Source of the DNA: Bacteroidota bacterium
Lineage (GTDB): Bacteria > Bacteroidota > Ignavibacteria > Ignavibacteriales > Melioribacteraceae
Length of the DNA stretch: 16,346 nucleotides
Direction: 5' to 3'
Assembly: GCA_021812745.1 (NCBI GenBank)
Contig: JAKAMS010000015.1
Coordinates: 1 to 16,346 of the forward strand
In this document: piece by piece, positions 1 through 8,447 of the stretch
How the letters are laid out: the number at the start of each line of letters is the position of its first letter
Numbering within the stretch: position 1 is the first letter of the stretch
Program-made: the position numbers and the translations under genes
The notes under the pieces: generated by a model
Database searches by the model: none
What the model was told of the DNA's origin: nothing
The model's input: only the letters and a program-made list of their open reading frames with translations

Positions 1-1
1 G

Positions 2-184
2 AAAACCCGTTTTTCTAAAATGTCTAAAGAACTCGAAACAAACGAAAAGAAAATTGCTGATGAGTTGATATCTGTTCAGGGCAAGTCCGCTGATATCGGC
101 GGATACTATTTGCCTGATGATAAAAAAGCCGGTGATGTCATGCGTCCCAGCCAAACACTGAACAGAATTATAGACGAGATGTAA
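2..184 (+). CDS. icd: Monomeric NADP-dependent isocitrate dehydrogenase, C-terminal fragment
   Basis: The window opens inside a reading frame that stops with TAA at 182-184 and encodes about 60 residues. The stretch GGYYLPDDKKAGDVMRPSQT is very close to the conserved C-terminus of the monomeric (about 740 aa) NADP-dependent isocitrate dehydrogenase family, where a DIGGYY...MRPS.TLN pattern is typical. This cytosolic TCA-cycle enzyme oxidatively decarboxylates isocitrate to 2-oxoglutarate and makes NADPH. Only the tail is visible, so the catalytic residues cannot be checked. It is followed by a hairpin terminator and looks like a chromosomal housekeeping gene unrelated to the CRISPR locus. The call rests on recognising the C-terminal motif. 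Confidence 0.85.
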   Translation, partial: KTRFSKMSKELETNEKKIADELISVQGKSADIGGYYLPDDKKAGDVMRPSQTLNRIIDEM

Positions 185-220
185 ATTGTGAGTAATTAGT
201 AGTTAGTATTTAGAAAAGAG

Positions 221-255
221 AAACCTTCGGAGCTTCGAAACTTCGAAGGTTTTTG
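221..255 (+). terminator. Rho-independent-type terminator after icd
   Basis: The inverted repeat AAACCTTCG (221-229) / CGAAGGTTT (244-252) forms a 9-bp stem with a loop of about 14 nt, followed by a short T run. It lies 37 nt after the isocitrate dehydrogenase stop codon, where a terminator is expected. The T tract is short and A-rich sequence precedes the stem, so it may work in both directions. Confidence 0.7.
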
Positions 256-372
256 AAAAAGATGTAATTCCTTCCCAGTTAAGTATCAAATTTTATGTTT
301 GATTTTTAAAATCGAAATTGTAACTTATGTTTGATCTTTGAGTTGTGATCATTTATCCTTTATAAATTGTTG

Positions 373-437
373 AGTAATTAATGCGGCTCAGACTCGTTTT
401 CGGGTTTTCCGGTAACCGTTGGCGGGGATTAATTACT
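373..437. other. Candidate structured RNA element (10-bp inverted repeat with GC-rich loop)
   Basis: AGTAATTAAT (373-382) is perfectly complementary to ATTAATTACT (428-437) and encloses 45 nt that are far more GC-rich than the surroundings. The loop contains CGGGTTTTCCGGTAACC, which could form a second small helix. Nothing matches tmRNA, RNase P, SRP RNA or a riboswitch class I know. It could be a small RNA, a 5'-UTR element or a chance palindrome. Confidence 0.25.
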
Positions 438-984
438 GTCTTCTATATTTCTCTTCTCTCAAAAAAATCCTTTTTACGATTACCTGAAGTATCTCATTTG
501 TTTGGAGTTTTAAATTCCAGTTGCACATAAGAGCATTTGGACATAAATAAATTATTGTTAGAAATAAGCTGACAGTTTTTGTTTACCGGACATGAAACCG
601 GATTTATTGAATTGCAATTTGGTTTTAGAATAGTAGCAGCCGGATTTGCATTATTTAATTGTGTCTATTGAATTGTGGCAAGAGGGTATTGAGATATTTA
701 TTAGGGGTTTTGCGAAAATACCCGCGTTAGTAAAAAACTTACAATAGGTTATTTAGTTGGTGCATTCGGTTATTTTGAATTGCAACGGGTTTTTTTATTA
801 GTGAAACTGGCATTAGTGTGCGGGAGATTGGTTTATTTAAGCAGCATAGGGAGTTACCGGCAACATCAGCGGATTTTATCTTTTGTGAAAAAGAAAAAGT
901 GACTTATAATGAATTTTAGCGTGTTTAAGACTGATATAGCGGGTGTACTAAATAAAATCAGTATAACATTTCAACTTCTCTTAG

Positions 985-1005
985 TAAACGGCGAAATGCC
1001 GTTTA
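985..1005 (+). promoter_or_regulatory. Hairpin in the 5' leader of the 237-aa hypothetical gene
   Basis: TAAACGGC (985-992) pairs with GCCGTTTA (998-1005) to give a perfect 8-bp stem with a 5-nt GAAAT loop. It ends 14 nt before the GGAGGTG ribosome binding site at 1020-1026. No T run follows, so a terminator is unlikely. A role in mRNA stability or translation is possible but only inferred. Confidence 0.35.
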
Positions 1006-1029
1006 GTTCATTTAAAAATGGAGGTGACT

Positions 1030-1743
1030 ATGAATACTAGAGAAAAAAACAAGTATGAAATGATTGGCGCTGTTTCCACTTTTTACGAAAGGGAAAGAGA
1101 TTCTTTTACAAATGTTCCGGCTGCAGCCGCCGTATTTTCGGATTTGAAACAGATTCACAAAGAAATTGGTCTTAACGAAAAAGTAGTTAATGAAGGAACA
1201 AAGGGGAAAGTTATTTCTAAAGATATTTCCCAGGACGAAATTGTTAAGACCGGTTTGGTAATAACGGGTGCACTCTACGGTTATGCCGCCACTGAAAACG
1301 ATGCCGAGTTAATGACTTTTGCTGATATCAACAGCAAGACGTTTTCCAAGCTGCGCGATTCCGAAATTCCAATTCATATTGATAAGATACTTGAAAAAGC
1401 GAACGCACTTGCAGACAAGTTGATACCATACGGCATAACGGAAGAAAAAAGAAATGACGCAAGGGCTAAACTTGACAATTATATTGAAAAATTCGGAATT
1501 GTAAGCGCAGGCAAAGTAACCAAAAAATCTGCACGCGAGACCAACTTGATGCTTTTTGAGAAAGCCGATCAGAAATTCAAAGTGCTTGATAAACTTATGC
1601 TCGGTTTTAAGGAAAGCAATTCCGATTTGTACTCGAGATATAACGCTGCACGGGTTATTTATGATAAGACCGGCAGCAGAAAAGGGGAAGAGGATAAATC
1701 CGCTTCTTCTGCAAAGACAACAACAGTAAACAGTAGTAATTAA
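1030..1743 (+). CDS. Hypothetical protein, 237 aa, Bacteroidota-type family
   Basis: The start is set at ATG 1030 because GGAGGTG (1020-1026) is a strong ribosome binding site at the right distance. The in-frame ATG at 1018 would lie inside that site. The product (MNTREKNKYEMIGAV...) is charged and probably mostly alpha-helical, with no signal peptide and no membrane segment. It ends in a low-complexity Lys/Ser/Thr/Asn tail (about residues 218-237). Similar helical proteins starting MNTRE.NKY are, to my recollection, common as hypothetical proteins in Bacteroidota, but I know no named domain or function. It stands alone: a hairpin-bearing leader lies upstream and 166 nt separate it from the CRISPR operon. 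A link to CRISPR function is not supported. Confidence 0.7.
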   Translation: MNTREKNKYEMIGAVSTFYERERDSFTNVPAAAAVFSDLKQIHKEIGLNEKVVNEGTKGKVISKDISQDEIVKTGLVITGALYGYAATENDAELMTFADINSKTFSKLRDSEIPIHIDKILEKANALADKLIPYGITEEKRNDARAKLDNYIEKFGIVSAGKVTKKSARETNLMLFEKADQKFKVLDKLMLGFKESNSDLYSRYNAARVIYDKTGSRKGEEDKSASSAKTTTVNSSN

Positions 1744-1909
1744 TTCACTTAGAAAATACACCCGCTAAATTTTTTAAGTAAACTGTGAATGGTGTTATTA
1801 AAGATGTGAAATTGAAGACAAGAAAACCCTTTGCGTGGATTATTTCGAGAGGCAACAAAAGTAATTTTTAATTCACTTGGCAGTATAATTATCAAAGAAC
1901 AGATATAAA
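1744..1909 (+). promoter_or_regulatory. Probable promoter region of the CRISPR-Cas operon
   Basis: This 166-nt AT-rich gap precedes the long Cmr operon, so a promoter is expected here. A TATAAT box occurs at 1884-1889, only 21 nt before the CorA-fusion start codon. No convincing -35 element sits at the right distance, and no clear Bacteroidota TTTG/TAnnTTTG pair is seen. The word TAATTCACTT occurs twice, at 1741-1750 and 1869-1878. No terminator hairpin for the preceding gene is apparent. Confidence 0.3.
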
Positions 1910-4390
1910 ATGAAAAATGAATATGTATTTTTTCTAGGCGGTCATGATGCGGAAATGATGACTATTAAAGAGCTTCTCGCAGAGAATAATATACTGGAAG
2001 AAAACATACTAGATAAAAACTTAAAATGGGGTGCTAAACTTTCCGAATATGAAGATGAACTTTCAAAACTTCCCCTAGAACAAATTCCAGTTTTTGTAGA
2101 ATTAACTCTTGACATAAAATATCCTTCGCATGCCATAATTGTGGATCATCACAATGATAGAGCCGGGAAAAATCAAAAAACATCTATTGAACAAATTGCC
2201 GATTTACTTGGTATTGAACTAAACAGATGGCAGCAGCTTATAAGCGCAAATGACAAGGGATATATTTGTGGAATGCTACAACTTGATGCCGCTGAGGATG
2301 AGATAGAAAAAGTTAGAAAGCTAGATAAAGAGCAACAAGGCGTTACCGATGAAGATGAAAAACTCGCGGTTATTGCTATAAAAGAGAATCTTAAAGTCAT
2401 CAATCGCTGCACTGTGGTGATATATAGTCAGACAGAGAAAACTAGTTGTATTGTAGATCGTATATACAAAGATTATAGAAACATTTTTGTAATTACCACG
2501 GCTGGTTCTTTTTTCTTCACGGGCTGCGGAGAAATCGTTAATAAATTACTTAATGTTTTTAGTTCTAAAAAAAGTATAAATGGAAATATTAAATTCTGGT
2601 ATGGGGAATATCTGGTTGATAGTGGTTATTTCGGCTCAAATGAAGTGTTAACAGAAAAGGAGATAAAGAAATTGATTGACAATGAAATCTTTTCCCAACA
2701 TATATTCATTTTACCGTTCAGCATTAATTTAGAAAAAGAAATTTCTAAAGAAACTAACTATGACGAATCTAGATCTTTTTTGACTCGCATCAAGAAAAAG
2801 TATGACAACAATGATTTTTGGAAATACAGCCTTGAGCATTTTCCTCAAAATGCAAGAGGACAGGATTTAAATGAGGAACAAATAACATTCTATAATGAGC
2901 GTAAGTATTTCTATGATTATGTAATAAACTCCCTTTATAATTCCAAAGATCAAGTCGATGAAAATTCAATTAATCTGTACTATGAACATACGTGTGATTG
3001 TCCGGGGAAATTCTTTTTAAATATCAAAAATGATAAATCATTTGAACTTGATGTAGAATATCTCTCTTTGCGATTTTTTGATCAAGGTATAGGTTTGTTA
3101 ACCATCCAACTCTTGAATACAAAATATTTTTCTATTTATGAAGTATTTAAGATTAATGATTTTGGGAGACGAATATATCCTCAATTTCTGAGCGTACCAA
3201 CTAAACAATCAGAAACAGAAATCGATGCAGTAAAAGATTGTTTTTTTGCTGACTCTATCTATTTACAATTAGGAGAGGAAAAAATAGGGAAAGATATACC
3301 ATTTAAAACGTTGGATTTTACAAAATGTAATAATGCTGTGGCTGGTTATATTGTTGAATTATTGAAGCCGTTAAGCATACATGAGATAAAACCAGTAATT
3401 GACGATAGAATGTTCACACTATGCTGGTTAGGTAATGATTTTTTCATAAAGTCCTTGAATCGTTTTTCTATTAAAGATGATCTATATAAATATGCCGACT
3501 CAAAACTATGGTATGAATACATTTTTGTTGATGGTAAAGAAGCCGGAATTGCCAATCGAAAAATGATGAGGGAGCTTAATCTTCAATCTACGTATGATCG
3601 ATTCATCGAAAACGGGACCATATATGGTTTAACCCGATACAGTTTTGTTGCTCTTACAAATAGAGATTACTTTGGCACACAAATAATTAGAAAGCATATG
3701 AAATCACTCTATTATCAAATTGCGGTAATAAGCTTAGTACAAAGAGCAAGTGTATTAACATTTTTTAAGGAAATTGAAGACATATCAGGAACGTTGCATA
3801 AGGTCGGCGATCCATCGAAAAGGAAGAAAGAAAATTTTGTCAAGAGTGTAGAATCACTGAACAAAAAGATTATAAATTTTTACGATCGTTTTTGGTTTTA
3901 CGAGGTTACGGCACAAGAACAGGGCATTGAGCTTTATCAACTTTTGATTAAAAACAGCGGCATCCAACAACAAATGGAGAATTTGAGAATAAAGATTGAG
4001 GAATTGCATAATTATGTGGATATGCTTAGCCAAAGAAGAAGCGGTCAAGAGATTGAAACCCTTACAAGAATAGGTATTGTATTTTTGCCTTTAACATTAA
4101 TTGCAGCGATAGGTGCAATCGAGGTCTACTTCGTTAAAGACTTTTGGGGAATGTGGAAGCATAATCTATCCGCACTTGGAATCTTTACAGGTTCGATAGT
4201 ATTCATTTCCTTACTTACAAAAAATATTATTGATAATCTTAAGAATAGATTGAGAAATTCCTCTCAAATAGAAGATAAGGATGAGGATAACCCACTGAAA
4301 CTATTAGCGGGTGCATTTACAAGAAGTCCATGGCCATTAGTGTGGTTTATTATATGGATGATATCATGGCTATTTTATTTTATGAATTAA
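1910..4390 (+). CDS. NrN-like DHH phosphodiesterase fused to CorA-like membrane effector (type III-B ancillary)
   Basis: This 826-aa protein has two parts. Residues 1-250 look like a DHH-family phosphoesterase: GGHDAE at 10-15, VDHH at 78-81, SANDKGY at 112-118 and a glycine motif FTGCG at 203-207, a pattern expected for a metal-dependent nuclease such as NrN. From about residue 260 (HIFILPF) the sequence resembles the CorA-like proteins of type III-B loci, with YGLTRYS at 572-578, a QRAS segment near 605 and a long helical stretch at about 640-715. Hydrophobic segments follow at about 719-741, 755-772 and 808-826. The first ends GAIEVYF, so the GMN signature of real Mg2+ channels is absent. 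In Bacteroides fragilis, SAM-AMP made by Cas10 acts through CorA and is degraded by a separate NrN; here both activities seem joined. It is the first gene of the operon, 16 nt before cmr1. No clear Shine-Dalgarno is seen. Function is inferred by family. Confidence 0.85.
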   Translation: MKNEYVFFLGGHDAEMMTIKELLAENNILEENILDKNLKWGAKLSEYEDELSKLPLEQIPVFVELTLDIKYPSHAIIVDHHNDRAGKNQKTSIEQIADLLGIELNRWQQLISANDKGYICGMLQLDAAEDEIEKVRKLDKEQQGVTDEDEKLAVIAIKENLKVINRCTVVIYSQTEKTSCIVDRIYKDYRNIFVITTAGSFFFTGCGEIVNKLLNVFSSKKSINGNIKFWYGEYLVDSGYFGSNEVLTEKEIKKLIDNEIFSQHIFILPFSINLEKEISKETNYDESRSFLTRIKKKYDNNDFWKYSLEHFPQNARGQDLNEEQITFYNERKYFYDYVINSLYNSKDQVDENSINLYYEHTCDCPGKFFLNIKNDKSFELDVEYLSLRFFDQGIGLLTIQLLNTKYFSIYEVFKINDFGRRIYPQFLSVPTKQSETEIDAVKDCFFADSIYLQLGEEKIGKDIPFKTLDFTKCNNAVAGYIVELLKPLSIHEIKPVIDDRMFTLCWLGNDFFIKSLNRFSIKDDLYKYADSKLWYEYIFVDGKEAGIANRKMMRELNLQSTYDRFIENGTIYGLTRYSFVALTNRDYFGTQIIRKHMKSLYYQIAVISLVQRASVLTFFKEIEDISGTLHKVGDPSKRKKENFVKSVESLNKKIINFYDRFWFYEVTAQEQGIELYQLLIKNSGIQQQMENLRIKIEELHNYVDMLSQRRSGQEIETLTRIGIVFLPLTLIAAIGAIEVYFVKDFWGMWKHNLSALGIFTGSIVFISLLTKNIIDNLKNRLRNSSQIEDKDEDNPLKLLAGAFTRSPWPLVWFIIWMISWLFYFMN

Positions 4391-4406
4391 ATAGCGAGAA
4401 ACAACT

Positions 4407-5711
4407 ATGAGCGACTCAATATTTGAAATCAAACTAAAGCAGCACACACCAATTATTCATTTCCAACCAAATCAAAAGGGGGCGACGCTAAGAGCAAGTG
4501 ATGTAAAACCTCGATTAGATAAGTATCTGAATGCCGAAATTCTTAAAAAATATTATGATCCAGCATTAATTACACCGGAGTTGGAAAAGATAATAACTGA
4601 ACAATCCATCCGGATGAAAAAGAAAAAAAGCAGTCTATACCAAATTGAAATCGATTCATCAGACCCAATTTCGTTACCTATTACACGTGAAGGGAAAGGT
4701 GATAGGAGCTTATATTTTGGTGACATTATTAAGGAAATGATTTTATATAAAAAGAATTTTCTTATTGTGAAATCTTTTTATTCTGAAATGATAAAAGCAG
4801 TTAAACTTGCCGCAAGTCTCATGTTTTATTTTGAAAATTTTGGAACAAGGCAAAATAAAGGTTATGGGTCATATTCTGTAGTGGGGAGTGATATCGAGGT
4901 AAATTTCAAAAAAATGAGTAAGGATTCGGTTTATTATTTCGATATTGTAAAAGAGAATAGAAATGAAAATGAAGAAGATATTCTTTATAAGCTCATTAAA
5001 AAGATATTTTATTTTTATAATACTGTTAAAGGTGGTGTTAATGAGGATCTTTATAAAAAAGAAAAAGCAAAATATTCAAAATCACTTTTGTTCAAATATC
5101 TAAAAAATAGAAATCCAGATCTTATCTGGGAAAAAAGATTATTCAAGTTAGAACTTGGTAATAGTGCTGATTTTGATAGTGTAAAGAATAATAAAAATAC
5201 TATGCTTGTTAGACATGTATTGGGCTTAGCGGATACGTACAATTTTACAAAGAAGAATGATGTAAGAATGGATACTGAAGATTATCCCCCAAGAACGGGT
5301 AAAAAGATTAATAATGATTTAATTAATATAGATAGGAATTACCGTTATCAGCTAGAGCTTGACAATAATCCATTTGAAAGAATTGCGTCGCCAATTTTTA
5401 TCAAACCCATTAAAACAGCAAATGGATATAGAGTTTATATAATACTTAAAACAGAACTGTTGTTAAATGAAAACAGTAACTTTATTACCCCTACGTTTGC
5501 TGTTACAAAGAAAGTGCAGAGTGGAAAAGATTTTCCAAAGATGGCAGAATTCAATAATAGAACTGGTTCATATACTCTTAAATGCATAAACAATTTTGAT
5601 TTGATTGATTTTTTCAAAGAGGGAGTTTATAAAGTCTTTTATAAACAGAATCCCCCGACTGTAATGATAAATAAATTTGTTCAAGACATTAAACTAGAAA
5701 AATTAATATAG
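4407..5711 (+). CDS. cmr1: Type III-B RAMP protein Cmr1
   Basis: This 434-aa protein is in the first position of the canonical cmr1-6 order. The N-terminal KQHTPIIHFQPNQKGATLRA segment matches the RAMP-fold start of Bacteroidota Cmr1 proteins. FGTRQNKGYGS at 145-155 corresponds to the Cmr1 glycine-rich loop (usually FGGFG.R...G.GS). Cmr1 sits at the head of the Cmr complex and takes part in contacting the 3' region of crRNA/target. The gene starts 16 nt after the CorA fusion with only a weak ribosome binding site and ends 7 nt before cas10, so translation is probably coupled. The middle part (about 165-300) is Lys/Asn-rich and poorly conserved, as is usual for the family. Cmr1 is the most divergent member, but position and motifs agree. 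Confidence 0.85.
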   Translation: MSDSIFEIKLKQHTPIIHFQPNQKGATLRASDVKPRLDKYLNAEILKKYYDPALITPELEKIITEQSIRMKKKKSSLYQIEIDSSDPISLPITREGKGDRSLYFGDIIKEMILYKKNFLIVKSFYSEMIKAVKLAASLMFYFENFGTRQNKGYGSYSVVGSDIEVNFKKMSKDSVYYFDIVKENRNENEEDILYKLIKKIFYFYNTVKGGVNEDLYKKEKAKYSKSLLFKYLKNRNPDLIWEKRLFKLELGNSADFDSVKNNKNTMLVRHVLGLADTYNFTKKNDVRMDTEDYPPRTGKKINNDLINIDRNYRYQLELDNNPFERIASPIFIKPIKTANGYRVYIILKTELLLNENSNFITPTFAVTKKVQSGKDFPKMAEFNNRTGSYTLKCINNFDLIDFFKEGVYKVFYKQNPPTVMINKFVQDIKLEKLI

Positions 5712-5718
5712 GTTTATT

Positions 5719-7299
5719 ATGAGCCAACAATATCAGTCATTAATTGGTTTTACTATCGGACCAATTGGAGAAGTTATGTCGCACTCCAAAAAGTCCAGGG
5801 AGTTATGGTGCGGCTCTTATTTCTTTTCCTGGTATATGAAAGAGCTGTTTGAAAGAATTAATAGTTGTGGAAGCTATGAAATTCTTATTCCTTTTATTGG
5901 AACAATTCCTAAAACAAGAGCAGGAATATATTCCGATCACCTTATAGCTAGAAGTATAAAGAATAAGCAGGATACCTTTGATGAAATAGAAGATTTTAAT
6001 AAGCAAACCCTAGAGTTATTTTCGAAATTAATTGCTGATCTAAAGGATCCTTCGGCATATTCAACAGTACATACCATCTTAAAAGATTACTTGCAAATAA
6101 AATTTGTTGTCCTGGATTACCCTGCCCACAATCCAAAAGATGCTGAACTGATTTCGATTATTGACTCGCATCTGCTTGCATTCGAATCAAATAGAAGTTT
6201 TACACTTGGGAAAAGTACGGAGACATGTCAGCGATGTAATATTTTACCATCTTTTACAAAAGAAGATATTCCTTTCGAAGAAAAGAATGTACGGTTGTGT
6301 CCTATATGTTATTTGAAGTTATTTCATTACAACAATTCAAAATGGAAAAGTATAGTAGGTAGAAGTTTTCCTTCTACAGGTGAAATATCTACTCGTGAAT
6401 TTAAAATAATTGACGAAAGTAAATACAATGATTTTCTGAGAACAAAGCAGAAAGAAGATATTAATGAATTTGAGGATGAAGATTTTAAGAAACTTTCTAG
6501 TGAATTTGGAATTAAGCTGAAGCCCTATCACAAATATTTTGCCATAGTTACCGCAGATGGCGACGGTGTAGGCAGCCTTGCTAAAAATTTCACAGGTACT
6601 TCGCCATCCGATACTTTATCTAAAAGGTTGTTCGATTATTCAAAATCTGCGATTGATTTAACAAATAAATATAACGGGGAAATGGTTTATTGCGGCGGGG
6701 ATGACCTGCTTGCCTTTATGCCTGTAGTGACTGAAAAGGGAATTCAAACCGTGATTGACTTCGTTAAAGAATTGTCTGATAGTTATAAAAGTATAGTAGA
6801 TAAAGGTACAAAGCAAACTTCGCTCTCAGTAGGTATAAATATTCAATATTATAAATATCCGTTGAGTATAGGGCTTGATGAAGCTTATCAACATGAAGGA
6901 AAAGCTAAAATTCTAAAAGATTCTGTCGCTATACAACTAACACAGCATTCAGGACAATCAACAAAAATTCACGAAAAATTTGATTCACACCAGCAACAGC
7001 ACCTATGCCTTATTCTGAATAGAGTTTTATCTGGCTCAATACATCTTCATCATGCAATGCTTCATAAACTAATAATGTTAAAACCGCTTTTAGTCCATAT
7101 TACAAATGATGATCAAATAAAAAACTTTTTCTTAAATCATTTTAATGAAGAAGTTCATAATACAAGCAGCGGAATAAATTTTATTCGTGATATATTAATT
7201 GAAGGGAGATCAAAATATGGTACAGCTATTTCTGAAGTGGTTGATAATATAATTCAATATTTAAGACTAGCGGAATTTTTAAGAGGAGAAGACGAATGA
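5719..7299 (+). CDS. cas10: Cas10/Cmr2, HD-less, with GGDD cyclase motif
   Basis: This 526-aa protein is the large subunit of the Cmr complex. It starts directly at the first palm-like segment (GFTIGPIGEVMSHSKKSREL, with LWCGSY at 29-34), which in longer Cmr2 proteins follows an N-terminal HD nuclease. That HD domain is absent and the protein is short for the family. A zinc-binding site is visible as C170-x2-C173 and C194-x2-C197. The second palm has ADGDG around 279-283 and the catalytic CGGDD with GGDD at 326-329. The intact GGDD predicts nucleotide second-messenger synthesis upon target RNA binding. By analogy with the HD-less Bacteroides III-B Cas10 next to CorA, the product may be SAM-AMP rather than cyclic oligoadenylate; the sequence alone cannot decide. 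The 3' end overlaps cmr3 by 4 nt. Confidence 0.95.
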   Translation: MSQQYQSLIGFTIGPIGEVMSHSKKSRELWCGSYFFSWYMKELFERINSCGSYEILIPFIGTIPKTRAGIYSDHLIARSIKNKQDTFDEIEDFNKQTLELFSKLIADLKDPSAYSTVHTILKDYLQIKFVVLDYPAHNPKDAELISIIDSHLLAFESNRSFTLGKSTETCQRCNILPSFTKEDIPFEEKNVRLCPICYLKLFHYNNSKWKSIVGRSFPSTGEISTREFKIIDESKYNDFLRTKQKEDINEFEDEDFKKLSSEFGIKLKPYHKYFAIVTADGDGVGSLAKNFTGTSPSDTLSKRLFDYSKSAIDLTNKYNGEMVYCGGDDLLAFMPVVTEKGIQTVIDFVKELSDSYKSIVDKGTKQTSLSVGINIQYYKYPLSIGLDEAYQHEGKAKILKDSVAIQLTQHSGQSTKIHEKFDSHQQQHLCLILNRVLSGSIHLHHAMLHKLIMLKPLLVHITNDDQIKNFFLNHFNEEVHNTSSGINFIRDILIEGRSKYGTAISEVVDNIIQYLRLAEFLRGEDE

Positions 7300-8432
7300 A
7301 TGCCAAATCATATTTATTAACTTTTACACCATTCGGAAGATATTACTTCGGAACTTCAAGGTCGTTTGCCGAAAGTTTTTTTGCAGTGTCACAAAAATTT
7401 CCGGGTCAAACAACAATATTGGGATGTCTTAGATACATATTGCTGATTCAAAATGGTTTTGGATTAACAAAAAACCCCAAGAAAGAAAATTTATCAAGCT
7501 ATTATAGTTTGACAGGCAAATCAGTAATGAACTCTTTGGACGAAGTAGACCCGGATTTGGGCATAATAAAAAAAATATCACCAGTGTTTATCGTTAAAAA
7601 CGATTTGAGCGGCAGCCAAACTGATTACTTATTTGAATTGCCCTGTGATGTAGTTCGGACAAAGTCCGGTGTCAGAATTAAAGACTATAATCAAAAACCC
7701 GGCACAAAAAATAACTCGAATCGTATTTCGGAAGACACTGCTTATAGTAAGTCATTTGAAGAAAAAGATTTTGTTTGCGATGATAAACTAGGCGGTAGAG
7801 AATTCTGGTTAAATTATCTAAAAGGGTTAATTAATGGATTGAGCGATAAGGACGAAGTTTTTATTTCTGATAAACAACCGGGCTTAGGGAGAGATCCCAA
7901 CAAGCGAACAGCTAATGAAAAAGAGTTTTATGTTAAAAAAGATTACCGCTTAAAGAAGAATTATTCTTTCGGTGTCATAGTGCATTTAGACGATTCTAAT
8001 CTAAACATAAACAACAATTCAAACACAAAAAAATGGAAACTCGAGAATGACGACGTAAGACTTGGAGGAGAAAATTCATGGTTTAGAATGAAGATATTAC
8101 CCTTTACTGATAATACAAGCCACTTGCTTATTGACAGATTTATAAATTTAAGCGATTATGGTGATTTTGAAGATAGCAAATACATTTCTGAAAAACGTAA
8201 ATTAATTTTTCTTTCCCATTTAATTGGAGCGGGGGAATTGAAGTATCCTCATGCAATCATTCCTGATGTAGCCGCATTAAGGATGTGGGAAAGCGGTTCT
8301 AAGAAAACGGATTCATTTATGTCAGTTCCACAAAATTCTGTTATTTATAATGATCCTCAATTTGAAATTGATAAAAGTAGATTCAAATCATTTGATAAAA
8401 AAATAGGATTCAATTGGGCAATAAAAGTTTAA
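7296..8432 (+). CDS. cmr3: Type III-B RAMP protein Cmr3 (Cas5 group)
   Basis: This 378-aa protein starts within the cas10 stop region (ATGA overlap), with a good AGGAG site at 7283-7287. The N-terminus (LLTFTPFGRYYFGTSRSFAE, then FPGQTTILGCLRYILL) has the Cmr3/Cas5 pattern: a first beta strand followed by a P.qTtl.GalR helix. Near the C-terminus, GELKYPHAIIPDVAALRM is followed by the last strand. Cmr3 pairs with Cas10 at the foot of the complex and grips the 5' tag of the crRNA. Length is normal for the family (about 320-400 aa). No frameshift or missing segment is seen. Assignment rests on N-terminal motif and canonical gene order. Confidence 0.85.
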   Translation: MNAKSYLLTFTPFGRYYFGTSRSFAESFFAVSQKFPGQTTILGCLRYILLIQNGFGLTKNPKKENLSSYYSLTGKSVMNSLDEVDPDLGIIKKISPVFIVKNDLSGSQTDYLFELPCDVVRTKSGVRIKDYNQKPGTKNNSNRISEDTAYSKSFEEKDFVCDDKLGGREFWLNYLKGLINGLSDKDEVFISDKQPGLGRDPNKRTANEKEFYVKKDYRLKKNYSFGVIVHLDDSNLNINNNSNTKKWKLENDDVRLGGENSWFRMKILPFTDNTSHLLIDRFINLSDYGDFEDSKYISEKRKLIFLSHLIGAGELKYPHAIIPDVAALRMWESGSKKTDSFMSVPQNSVIYNDPQFEIDKSRFKSFDKKIGFNWAIKV

Positions 8433-8447
8433 TAAAGGAGGATAAAT

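Larger units (their letters stand above)
256..1017. other. Gene-free AT-rich intergenic region
   Basis: About 760 bases contain no convincing reading frame on either strand. Visible structure is limited to a 10-bp inverted repeat around a GC-richer core (373-437, listed separately), a hairpin just before the next gene (985-1005), and three scattered copies of a TTGAATTG-like word near 606, 668 and 774. It may hold an unrecognised small RNA, a long 5' leader, or a decayed gene. None of these can be supported further from sequence alone. Confidence 0.5.

Noticed and set aside
715..800. Possible terminator made by ACCCGCG and AACGGGTTTTTTT in the 5' intergenic region.
   Set aside because: The arms are about 60 nt apart and pair over only about five bases, so a hairpin is not convincing.
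1018..1029. ATG at 1018 as start of the hypothetical protein.
   Set aside because: It overlaps the GGAGGTG ribosome binding site, which is correctly spaced for the ATG at 1030.
4060..4390. A true CorA magnesium transporter.
   Set aside because: The GMN selectivity motif at the end of the first membrane segment is missing, and the gene lies in a Cmr operon with a fused DHH domain.
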